Below are positions 15,672 to 25,356 of a stretch of 64,000 bases of DNA, in pieces; position 1 is the first letter of the stretch, and each line of letters begins with the position of its first letter. This stretch comes from CAZUHB01 sp964620445. Its GTDB lineage: Bacteria > Planctomycetota > B15-G4 > CAYZWU01. Under the pieces are notes generated by a model that saw only the letters and a program-made list of their open reading frames with translations, ran no database searches and had not been told where the DNA came from. Location of the stretch: NCBI GenBank assembly GCA_964620445.1, contig CAZUHB010000008.1, forward strand, positions 1 through 64,000, read 5' to 3'. A program made the translations under genes and the position numbers.

Positions 15672-17733
15672 CGTTCCCTTTTCGAGCTCTTTTCCGCGGC
15701 CGGACAGCGCACCCGGCGAGGAGAATCGAACCGAGAATGAGACCCACCGTCGCGGGGTCGAGCGCTCCGGCGCCGCCGCCTCCACCGCCGCGGGACGGGC
15801 TGGGCGACGGCCGGTCGAACATCGGATTCGATTCGTCGGCGCGCCGGCTCCTCACGGGCCGTCCGCTCTCCCTTGCGGCGCGTGCTCTCTCGGCGCGCGC
15901 TTCCTTCTCGATGCGCGTGCGCTGCTGGTTGCGGCGCTCGATGCCTTTGCGTTCGAACACCTCGTCCGAAAGCACGACCATCGACGTTTCGTCTGTCACG
16001 AGCTGGTACTTGACACCGAGATCCTCGATCGCGGCGCGGCTTTCGTCCCTCTCCAGTCGACCGATATGGGCCGCCTCTTCCAGCTGCTCGATCCTGTGGA
16101 GCGCCCAGAGCCGTTCGATCTCGGGATTGAGAGTATCCACCTCGGGAAAATCGAAAACGGTTTTGTACGTCCGATCCTCGCCGGTCAGCCGCGCCTCGAG
16201 TTCGACCGTGGCCCTTCCGCCCCTGTCATATCGCCCGAAGAAAACGAGCTGCTCGCCGCGGTATATCTTCCCGAAATGTTCTTCGGTCTCCGCGAAGATC
16301 TCGACGCCCGAGATCTTCAATTTTGCATCGTGAAGGCACTCATGGACGATCTTGCTCTTGGCGAGCACGATCTGGCCGATGATGTCGTCGTCGTTCGAAA
16401 CGCCCGCGGAAAAACCGCCGCTCGCGTCGCAGATCACCCGCATGAGGGGCCAGTTCCCGCTGTTGCCCATGACAAAGCCGAAAAGTCGGACGTCGTACTC
16501 CTTCATGAGATCGTGGAAAGCGGCCGGCGAGACGACTCCCGTATTGGTCACGGCATCGGTCACGAGAACGAGGCTGGTCGCCCGCTCGTCGTCGAGAGAG
16601 CGGAGCGCCATTTCGAGGCCCTGGTAGAGATCGGTTCCGCCCGATGTTCTCAGTCGTTTGACGACTTTGATCGTTCGTTTCACGTTCGCGGGCGTGGCGT
16701 CGATCCAGTTCCCCGTCAGGTCGGTCGCGCACGTATTGAAGGTCACGATGCGGAAGCGGTCACCCTGTTTCATTTCTCCGAGCGCCTTGATCACTCCCTC
16801 GCCCAGGGCGCCTATCTTGCCCGCCATGCTTCCCGAGATGTCGAGGACGAAGAGATAGTCGGCACCATTGTCGAGCGTTTTCAGATCGATGCCGGGCGTG
16901 ACCACCATCATGAATGTGCCCGGTTTATCCTTCTTTGGCTTGTAGGGAATGAACTCGACACGTCCGGGCAGCCCCTCGGCAAGTCGGTAATAGAAAACGA
17001 AGTCTTCATCGAGCGCGGCGGTCTGTTTCTCGACCTTGACGACATAGTGTCCGTCGGAATGCTTGTGGACGGTTGCCGCCCCCTCGTGGCCCGGAACGCG
17101 TACGGCGCTGACCGGCCAGGCCGACTTGAGTTCCACCGTGGCGGAGAAGAAATTCTCCACCGTGGAGTTCTCCTTCCAGAAATCGTGCGCCGCCTTGTCG
17201 GTTCCGCCGGCTTCGAGAGGGTAGACGTAACGTCCGACGCCGGTGTCGATCTCGAGCGGTTGATAGTAGAGAAAGCGGATTCTCGTCTCATCCATGGCTC
17301 GCACCGGATAGACAAAGAAGTCGAACGTGTAGAATTCGTTCTTTTCGGCCAGGCCTGTTTCGCCGCCGCTCGACTTCTCTTCATCGTAGAGGCGCCGGGC
17401 CTCGTCGCGGGCGAGCACCTCGCCGTGAAGCTCCGTTTCTCCCATGTGGCAAGTGACCTCGGAAAGGCTGGCGCTCTTCGGGAGCGGAAAGGAGTAGATC
17501 GCTTCCAGGTCCTGACTGTTCGGATTGAAAAAGGTCTGAACCACCTCGGTGACCGCAAAACCGTTGTTGATGGTCACATCGACCTGATGATCGCGAATCT
17601 GGATCGCCTTGTGTCCCGAGACCGTTGGTGTCAGAATACCGGCCGCCTGTGCGCTCGAGAGCCCACAGATACCCGCGAACACGATGCCCGTGAGAAGTGC
17701 CATCGTCTTGAGAGTTCTCTTTTTCCCAATCAT
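15661..17733 (-). CDS. VIT and VWA domain protein with GlyGly-CTERM tail
   Basis: The 690-residue exported protein has a signal peptide (MIGKKRTLKTMALLTGIVFA...), a VIT domain (about 35-165; INNGFAVTEVVQTFFNP, ARRLYDEE) and a von Willebrand A domain from about 290 with MIDAS D-I-S-G-S-M and TSGGTDLYQGL. A basic linker and Gly run precede a hydrophobic helix (ATVGLILGSILLAG) and an RPRKRARKG end: a GlyGly-CTERM sorting signal. The ATG at 17733 has GGAGGA 6 bases upstream; a start at 17748 is less likely. It is co-transcribed with the rhombosortase that should process it. VIT/VWA proteins act as surface or secreted adhesive proteins; the exact role is unknown. Confidence 0.88.
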   Translation of the reverse strand: MIGKKRTLKTMALLTGIVFAGICGLSSAQAAGILTPTVSGHKAIQIRDHQVDVTINNGFAVTEVVQTFFNPNSQDLEAIYSFPLPKSASLSEVTCHMGETELHGEVLARDEARRLYDEEKSSGGETGLAEKNEFYTFDFFVYPVRAMDETRIRFLYYQPLEIDTGVGRYVYPLEAGGTDKAAHDFWKENSTVENFFSATVELKSAWPVSAVRVPGHEGAATVHKHSDGHYVVKVEKQTAALDEDFVFYYRLAEGLPGRVEFIPYKPKKDKPGTFMMVVTPGIDLKTLDNGADYLFVLDISGSMAGKIGALGEGVIKALGEMKQGDRFRIVTFNTCATDLTGNWIDATPANVKRTIKVVKRLRTSGGTDLYQGLEMALRSLDDERATSLVLVTDAVTNTGVVSPAAFHDLMKEYDVRLFGFVMGNSGNWPLMRVICDASGGFSAGVSNDDDIIGQIVLAKSKIVHECLHDAKLKISGVEIFAETEEHFGKIYRGEQLVFFGRYDRGGRATVELEARLTGEDRTYKTVFDFPEVDTLNPEIERLWALHRIEQLEEAAHIGRLERDESRAAIEDLGVKYQLVTDETSMVVLSDEVFERKGIERRNQQRTRIEKEARAERARAARESGRPVRSRRADESNPMFDRPSPSPSRGGGGGGAGALDPATVGLILGSILLAGCAVRPRKRARKGNDDE

Positions 17734-17776
17734 TTTTTGTTCCTCCATTGAACGGGTACGAATTGCTTTTTGCTTG

Positions 17777-17791
17777 GCGAGATTCGTGCCG
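17777..17791 (-). promoter_or_regulatory. Sigma-54 (-24/-12) promoter candidate
   Basis: On the minus strand, CGGCACGAATCTCGCC fits the sigma-54 pattern GG-N10-GC: GGCACG is the intact -24 element, TCGC stands for TTGC at -12. It lies about 45 bases upstream of the VIT/VWA ATG, facing that gene, and the divergent neighbour encodes a sigma-54 activator. Two bases differ from consensus. Confidence 0.5.
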
Positions 17792-17910
17792 CGAAGGAAA
17801 CAAAGTGCAATTTATTGTGAGATAGATGGTTAAGCCTTCCCCTTTTTCGTGACGATATACCCATACAAATAATGTTTGCATTTTCTGAACAGGAAAGAGA
17901 CAAATATTGC

Positions 17911-19416
<1,506 letters not shown>

Positions 19417-19606
19417 AAACCGGCCGCCCTCATGGAGCAGCCTCCCAGTGCGGGCCCAACCACAGACTCCCCCCGCGGCGCCCGGCAGAGCAACGAGGAG
19501 TTCTTCCGTCCCTTGCGCCTGCCCGGCCATCCTGATAGTGTGGCAACGCCAGATTGCCGATCGGCACCCGATACAATTGATCCAAGAACCACCCAAGGAG
19601 TCGCCA

Positions 19607-20836
19607 ATGGACAGTCACTACACGTCGATGGAAGCTCTCTTCGGAGTGAACCGCCGCGAGTTCCTCCGCGGTTTGAGCGCCACAACCGTTCTTGCCTCGG
19701 GAGTCGTACTCGGAGTTCCCACAGCGCGCGCCGAGGAGGAGGAGGGTGAAAACAAGAAGCCCGCTCCCAGGCCGAAACCGCAGGTCGAAACGAATCTCGC
19801 CGATTTCATGGAGGTGCCCCGCGCCGAGTGCGCCATTCCAGGTCCCTACCCGGGCAAGGTCGTCGAGGTGCGCAACAAAGCCTCGATCAAGGAAGACGAT
19901 TCCTTTGACGCGGATGTGATCGCCGCCATGGTGAAACGCGGAATCTGCCGCCTCACGGGCAAGAACCTGACGGAGAGCTACCGCCTGCTCTTCAGGGATT
20001 CGGACGTGATCGGCCTCAAGGTCAATCCCGTGGGGCCGAAAATCAACACCCGTCTCGAGGTGACTCGCGCCGTGATCAGTTGGCTCGTCGACGCGGGCCA
20101 TCCGAAGGCCAACATCGTCATCTGGGACCGTTTCTTCCCCATGCTGGCCGAGGTGGGATACAGCGCGGAGAACTTTCCCGGCGTGCGCATCGAGGGGCTT
20201 CAAGACCTGCATATGGATCGTGAAAAGGACGCCGAGCACAAGAGCGCCAGCCGGTTCGACAGGGAGGCCTATTACTTTGCCAAGGGCGTTCTGGGCAAGA
20301 ATGTGCGTGGCTACAAGGATGACGAGTTCTACCTGAACCAGCACGTGTTCAACACCGAGTATTCCTACTTCGGAAAACTGATCACGAAGGATCTGACCAA
20401 GATCGTCAACCTGGCCGCGTTCAAGAACACGGGCAACGGGATCTCCATGGCGACCAAGAACATCGGCTATGCTGTCACGTGCAACACGGGGCGCCTCCAC
20501 GTACCACTCTTTTTCGACGTATGTACCGAGATCCTGGCCGCGCCGTGGGTGCGTGACAAGCTGGTCCTCAACATCACCGACGGCCTTCTCGGCCAGTACG
20601 AGGACGGCCCCGGATTCAACGCCCAGTTCGTCTATCCCAACCACGCGCTCTATTTCGCGACCGATCCCTTTGCGATCGACATGGTCTGTCACATCGAACT
20701 CGTGGCCAAGCGCAAGGAAATGGGCATCACCGTTGACGAACATCCGCGCTACACGTCTTATCTCCACAAGGCCGAGAAACTCGGCCTCGGCATCGCCGAC
20801 CTGGCAAAGATCGAGCATGTCAAGGTGACTTCATGA
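19607..20836 (+). CDS. Tat-exported DUF362 protein (copy 1)
   Basis: The 409-residue protein begins MDSHYTSMEALFGVNRREFL; N-R-R-E-F-L-R-G is a Tat signal, followed by an Ala-rich hydrophobic stretch. The mature part matches DUF362 proteins: VIGLKVNPVG, NLAAFKNTGNGISMATKNI and YFATDPFAIDMVCHIEL. I chose ATG 19607 because AAGGAG lies 7 bases upstream. The family is often described as near iron-sulfur or redox proteins, but no Cys cluster is present here and function is unknown. The stop overlaps the next gene's ATG (ATGA). A shorter relative with the same partner lies at 58809-59765. Confidence 0.82.
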   Translation: MDSHYTSMEALFGVNRREFLRGLSATTVLASGVVLGVPTARAEEEEGENKKPAPRPKPQVETNLADFMEVPRAECAIPGPYPGKVVEVRNKASIKEDDSFDADVIAAMVKRGICRLTGKNLTESYRLLFRDSDVIGLKVNPVGPKINTRLEVTRAVISWLVDAGHPKANIVIWDRFFPMLAEVGYSAENFPGVRIEGLQDLHMDREKDAEHKSASRFDREAYYFAKGVLGKNVRGYKDDEFYLNQHVFNTEYSYFGKLITKDLTKIVNLAAFKNTGNGISMATKNIGYAVTCNTGRLHVPLFFDVCTEILAAPWVRDKLVLNITDGLLGQYEDGPGFNAQFVYPNHALYFATDPFAIDMVCHIELVAKRKEMGITVDEHPRYTSYLHKAEKLGLGIADLAKIEHVKVTS

Positions 20837-21732
20837 GATTCTTCATGCCGGCCCTGATCGTATCCGCGCTATTCGTTTGCTGCGGAGAGAAAGACGATGG
20901 CGCCGGCCAGTTGCGCGAAGGTGAGACGGATGCCACGCTCCTGCCACCCAGTGGATCGGTGGGCGTCTGGACCAGGTCGGCCAAGACCAAATTCTTCAGC
21001 GGCGCCGAGCTCTACGGCCATATCAACGGCGGTGCCGAGATCTTTCTCGACCTCGGTTTCGAACGGCTCGTGGTGCAGAAATACTCCGAGGCCGATCGCG
21101 AGATCACCGTCGATCTCTACCATATGACCGATCATGCCGCAGCACTCGGAATCTATCTCATGAAGTGCGGCAGGGAAACCCCTGCAGAGGTTCTTCAGGC
21201 ACGGCACACGGTCAATCGATACCAGCTGCTGGCTGTTGCGGGCGCGCTTTTTCTCACGATCACGGATGTGGATGGAGCGGAGCGGTCGGGAGCCACGCTT
21301 GTTGAGTTCGCGCGCCGGATCGTCGCGGCCGTCGCCGGCGAGGGGGACAACGACTTGTTCGAGCGGCTGCCGTCACGGAATCGCATCACGGGCAGCGAAC
21401 GGATCATCAGAGGGCAATTCACGCTCCAGGCCGTTTACACCCTCGGTCCGGGGGACATACTTCGGCTCGGCGGCACGGTGACCGCTCTGAGCGCGCGATA
21501 CCGGGGAGATGCGGATGAAACCTTCACCCGCATCATTGCCGACTATCCCACGGCGGAAGCGGCTCTCGGCGCTCTCAGCCATGTGAAGGAAAATCTCGAT
21601 TCCTATCTCGTGGTGATCGAGAGCTCTCCAGAGCGTTTGCTCTTCAAGGATCACGCGGAAAGGTTCGGGCTGGTCGAACTCGACGGGGCGCGCCTCGACC
21701 TTTTCGTCGGATTATCCCGGAAGCCCGAGTGA
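20833..21732 (+). CDS. DUF6599-type lipoprotein (copy 1)
   Basis: The 299-residue protein has a lipoprotein signal (MRFFMPALIVSALFVCC; the lipidated Cys is one of the CC pair). It contains ELYGHINGGAEIFLDLGF and MTDHAAALGIYLMKCG, the marks I associate with DUF6599. Two alpha/beta halves can be guessed. It starts in ATGA overlap with the DUF362 gene, giving strict coupling. Its relative at 57844-58812 shares INGGAEI and F-E-R-x-V-V-Q. Function is unknown; pairing suggests a surface or periplasmic complex with the DUF362 protein. Confidence 0.78.
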   Translation: MRFFMPALIVSALFVCCGEKDDGAGQLREGETDATLLPPSGSVGVWTRSAKTKFFSGAELYGHINGGAEIFLDLGFERLVVQKYSEADREITVDLYHMTDHAAALGIYLMKCGRETPAEVLQARHTVNRYQLLAVAGALFLTITDVDGAERSGATLVEFARRIVAAVAGEGDNDLFERLPSRNRITGSERIIRGQFTLQAVYTLGPGDILRLGGTVTALSARYRGDADETFTRIIADYPTAEAALGALSHVKENLDSYLVVIESSPERLLFKDHAERFGLVELDGARLDLFVGLSRKPE

Positions 21733-21747
21733 TCCGACCAGATCTCT

Positions 21748-23088
21748 CTAGCGTTCCAGCAGGCCGAGAGCAGCCACGGTCATCGCCTTCACACCGGTTC
21801 TGATCGTCGGTTCGGGCAGCGGAGCGAAAAGGGGTGAATGCAATCCGGGAAGCCGTGCGCCCGTCTTTCTGCTCTCCGCGATCCGTGCGGGATCGCCCGC
21901 CCCGAGCCAGAACAGGCATGCCGGGATCTCGTGGTTTTCGAGGCTGTAACGGGAAAAGTCTTCACCCGCCATGCGCGGCTCGGAGGTCACCACGTTTCGA
22001 GGACCGAGAGCGGTGGTCCACGCCTCCAACAGTCTCCGCGTCAAGGCATGGTCATTGAAAACGGACGGTGTGTGCTCATCGGCCGAAATCGCCACGAGCG
22101 GTTTTTGTTCCTCGGGAATCCCCGCCGAGCGCGCGACGTCCGTCACGATCCGTTCGATCGCGGCAAGAACCTTCCGGCGCACTTCTTTTTTGTAAGTGCG
22201 CACCGTGAGTTGGAGCCGCACCTCGTCGGGAATGATATTGTGCTTCGTACCGCCGTGAATCGATCCGACGGTGACCACGGCAGGATCGAGCGGGGAGGTC
22301 TCGCGGCTCACGATCGTCTGGAGCGCCAGGACCACCCGCGCGGCGACGACGATCGGATCTTTCGTGTCCTGCGGGTAGGCGCCATGCCCCCCCACACCGT
22401 GGATGGTGATGTCCACCGAATCGACATTGGCCAGGACGTACCCTTTCCGGACTCCGATCTTGCCCGCCTCGAGATGCGGGTCGTCGTGCAGAGCGATCGC
22501 GAAGTCCGGGCGCCCGAACCGGGAGTAGAGCCCGTCATCGAGCAGAGCGCGCGCGCCCGCGCCCATTTCCTCGGCCTGCTGAGCGACGAGGAGGAGAGTT
22601 CCCTTCCAGCGCTCCTTCAACTGGGCGAGCATGGAGGCGGTCCCCAGAAAAGAGGCCATATGGATATCGTGCCCGCACGAGTGCATGACTCCCGTCTCTT
22701 CGCCCTTCTCGTTGAACGCCCTCTTCGTGCTCGCAAAGGGAAGTCCTGTTTTTTCTTCCATCGGCAGGGCATCCATGTCGGTCCTGATCAGAACGGTGGG
22801 CCCCTCCCCGCTCTTCATCACCGCGACCACGCCCAGCGGATCCCGCTCCGGCTCGGTGAACCGCCCCACCCCTTCGGTAACGGTGTACCCCATCGAGCGC
22901 AGCTTGTTGGCGATCAAAGCCGACGTCTCCTTCTCCTGGAAGGAGAGCTCAGGATTGGCGTGGAGAGTTCTGTAGAGGGAGACGAGCCCGGGAAGCGCCT
23001 TTTCGATCCTCACGTCGAGCGATTCTTCGGCCGACCCGCCAAAGGCCGAAGAGAGCGCGATCAACCAGACAGCGAGAGCGACCTTCAT
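21748..23088 (-). CDS. Secreted M20-family amidohydrolase
   Basis: The 446-residue protein has a signal peptide (MKVALAVWLIALSSAFGGSA) and an M20D/peptidase-dimerisation fold. Metal ligands are visible: H-S-C-G-H-D-I-H-M, QQAEEMGAGA (Glu-Glu pair) and later AGEDFSRY, then H in GLHSPLFAPL. Family members hydrolyse N-acyl or peptide bonds, for example N-acyl-amino acids or indole-conjugates. GGAGTCTGTC before ATG gives a ribosome-binding site. It converges with the DUF6599 gene and is otherwise alone. Export is unusual for M20D, whose typical members are cytosolic. Confidence 0.85.
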   Translation of the reverse strand: MKVALAVWLIALSSAFGGSAEESLDVRIEKALPGLVSLYRTLHANPELSFQEKETSALIANKLRSMGYTVTEGVGRFTEPERDPLGVVAVMKSGEGPTVLIRTDMDALPMEEKTGLPFASTKRAFNEKGEETGVMHSCGHDIHMASFLGTASMLAQLKERWKGTLLLVAQQAEEMGAGARALLDDGLYSRFGRPDFAIALHDDPHLEAGKIGVRKGYVLANVDSVDITIHGVGGHGAYPQDTKDPIVVAARVVLALQTIVSRETSPLDPAVVTVGSIHGGTKHNIIPDEVRLQLTVRTYKKEVRRKVLAAIERIVTDVARSAGIPEEQKPLVAISADEHTPSVFNDHALTRRLLEAWTTALGPRNVVTSEPRMAGEDFSRYSLENHEIPACLFWLGAGDPARIAESRKTGARLPGLHSPLFAPLPEPTIRTGVKAMTVAALGLLER

Positions 23089-23227
23089 GACAGACTCCGA
23101 TCAGAGGATTCGCGAAGGGGAAACCGATCGGCACCCAATCGAACATATCCTGAAGAGTTTAGCACATAATCAGGCCCTGTCCCGGTCGAGGATTTTTTTG
23201 AGGGAGTTCTGCCCGGTCCGGTGTTGG

Positions 23228-24889
23228 CTACCGGAATTCGCTCTTGAATGCCTGGCTGTGGGATCCGTCCGACTGCCGCCAGACAACGATGGTCTCACCC
23301 GTATCATTTGCCGCCACGTGCGGTTCGTAAACGCTCTCACCGGCCGGACTGATATTGTCCGTCACGTCGGCCGGTTCGATCCACTGCGCTTCGCGGAACT
23401 CGCGCTTGAAAACCTGGTAGCGGGATCCGTCCGACTGCCGCCAGACGATCACCGATTCACCGTTTTGTGCCATGGCCACATGGGGTGCCGACGCGCCGAA
23501 GTCGTCAGGACTGATATTGTCCGCCAGATTTTGTGGGTGGGTCCAGAGACCGCCTCGATACTCGCTCATGAAGATCTGGGAGTAAGCTCCATCAGATTGA
23601 TACCAGGCGATGATCGCATTGCCGCTGTTGTCCATCGCCACCGAGGGATCGTAGGTATATTCGCCACTGGGGCTGATGTTTTCGAAGAGACCTGCCGGAT
23701 GATACCAGGCGCCGCCGCGGTATTCGCTCATGAAGATCTGAATATCCATGCCGTCGTACTGGGGCCAGGTGATGATCGCCTCGCCGTTATCGTCCATGGC
23801 GAGTGCGGGAAACCAGGCATTCTCCCCGGCAGGGCTGATGGCATCGCTCTGATTCGGATGGGTCCATGAACCGCCGCGATACTCGCTCTTGAAGATGCGC
23901 CAGTTCATTCCGTCCATTTGCGGCCAGGCGATGATCGCATCGCCCAGATTGTCCATGGCCACCGAGGCTGGCCAGACCGCTTGTCCATCGGGGCTGATGT
24001 TGTCCGTGAGGCCGCTCGGTATGGACCACTGGCCCGCACGATTTTCACCCTTGAAAATCTGCAAATCGCTGCCATCCGACTGGGACCAGACGATGATGGC
24101 GTCTCCGCTATCGTCGATGGCCACGGCCACGTCGGAGGCGTTTCTGCCCGGGGGGCTGAGGATGTTGTCGGTGAGATCGATCGGATGATCCCAGACACCG
24201 GCCCGGCGCTCGCTCACGAATACCCGCAAATGATTGCCGTCGGACTGCGCCCAGGCGATCACCGCATCTCCGCTCCCGTTCATTGCCACGCGAGGCGCCT
24301 CCACGTCCTGGCCATCGGGTGAGATGTTGTCGAACAGATCGGCGGGATGGGACCATCCTCTGGCCGTGTATTCGCTCTTGAAGACCTGGGAGTTCGTACC
24401 GTCCGACTGGCGCCAGACGACCACGGCATTCCCTTGCGTGTCCATGGCGGAACTCACGTCATAGGCGCCCTGTCCGTCGGGGCTGATATTGTCGAGGAGG
24501 CTCAAGGGGATCGACCATCTATCGGTGCAGGTCACGTTGATGTTCACAATATTCGCCGCGCCGACATTTCCGTTGCCGTTCGTGACCACGACGTTTTGGA
24601 TCGGGGACTTGGCGAGCACGGTCACATCGTAGGCCGCTCCGCCGGCCAGGGTGGTCGCGAATTTGAACGGTCCGTCCGCCTGGATCAGAAGATCGTCCCC
24701 GCCGTTGTTTTGCAGGATGAGATCCCCCTTCAGGCCGGCCACCACACCACCGATGGAAAATTTCTGATTTTGCCCCCCTGTCCCGGGCCTTTTGCCGCTG
24801 CCGCCGCCACCACCGCAACCGACAAAGATCAGTCCAGTGCAGAGAAGCAGAAGCGCAGAAATGAAGAGGTTTCGTTTTAATGTTCTCAC
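23228..24889 (-). CDS. Eight-repeat propeller-like lipoprotein
   Basis: Translation likely starts at GTG 24889 (AAGGA 8 bases upstream) and gives 553 residues with a lipoprotein signal; GLIFVGC is the lipobox, followed by a Gly-rich linker. A short 100-residue N-terminal domain is followed by eight near-identical units of about 54 residues: W-x-x-P-x-x-L-x-D-N-I-S-P-x-G, then A-M-D-x-x-G-x-A-I-I-x-W-x-Q-S-D-G and I/V-F-x-S-E-Y-R. This fits an eight-bladed beta-propeller such as BNR/Asp-box sensors. Function is unknown. It lies downstream of the divergent AT-rich spacer before the C25 peptidase gene. Confidence 0.82.
   Translation of the reverse strand: MRTLKRNLFISALLLLCTGLIFVGCGGGGGSGKRPGTGGQNQKFSIGGVVAGLKGDLILQNNGGDDLLIQADGPFKFATTLAGGAAYDVTVLAKSPIQNVVVTNGNGNVGAANIVNINVTCTDRWSIPLSLLDNISPDGQGAYDVSSAMDTQGNAVVVWRQSDGTNSQVFKSEYTARGWSHPADLFDNISPDGQDVEAPRVAMNGSGDAVIAWAQSDGNHLRVFVSERRAGVWDHPIDLTDNILSPPGRNASDVAVAIDDSGDAIIVWSQSDGSDLQIFKGENRAGQWSIPSGLTDNISPDGQAVWPASVAMDNLGDAIIAWPQMDGMNWRIFKSEYRGGSWTHPNQSDAISPAGENAWFPALAMDDNGEAIITWPQYDGMDIQIFMSEYRGGAWYHPAGLFENISPSGEYTYDPSVAMDNSGNAIIAWYQSDGAYSQIFMSEYRGGLWTHPQNLADNISPDDFGASAPHVAMAQNGESVIVWRQSDGSRYQVFKREFREAQWIEPADVTDNISPAGESVYEPHVAANDTGETIVVWRQSDGSHSQAFKSEFR
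23231..24517 (-). repeat. Eight tandem 54-residue repeats
   Basis: Eight consecutive copies show near-identical D-N-I-S-P-x-G, W-x-Q-S-D-G and F-x-S-E-Y-R blocks, with DNA similarity high enough that recombination between copies is possible. Copies 3 and 5 deviate most (NILSPPG and SDAISPAG). Confidence 0.8.
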
Positions 24890-25356
24890 TATCTCAATCC
24901 TTACCGCAGAAGTTGTAAGTGACGGCCAATAAAAAAGATTCGACTGTTGACCGAGACTCCGGTATACAACCATGCGCCGCGAGGATCGCAACCCTGATCC
25001 TGGTGTGGGAAAGGTTATGGTCCTTCCTTTTCCTCCGGGGCGCTCCAGGTTTATATATTATACCATGTTTTTTTGGGGACAGAAGGAGGTTATTCATCTT
25101 GGGCGGTTGCGGACAGGCCCGATGGGGAAAAAATCTATCGAGAATCCGGCTTGATCGCACGGTCGATTCCAACGGCATCGACCGCGGACCTGTAAGGAAA
25201 TTAAGTATTAACCACAACTCGTCGCTGCGAAACACATTCCGCCGGAGTGAATTTGATAAATCCTTCCGATCTAGATTGATTTACATTATAATCGGTGCTG
25301 TTTTCGAAGCCTATTCACTAATTTGCCGTCGTTTCTTTTTTGGAAGGCCGCGCACT
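24890..25356 (+). other. 467-base divergent intergenic region
   Basis: It separates the eight-repeat lipoprotein (minus) from the C25 peptidase (plus). The left half contains AGGAGG followed closely by TTG near 25085-25101 but only a 10-codon or frame-extended ORF, which I do not accept. TATAAT occurs at 25287-25292; the matching -35 position reads TTCCGA, so the promoter is weak. No RNA fold I can name. Confidence 0.4.

Noticed and set aside
19430..20818. 462-codon minus-strand ORF
   Set aside because: Shadow of the Tat-DUF362 gene, no signal or motif of its own.
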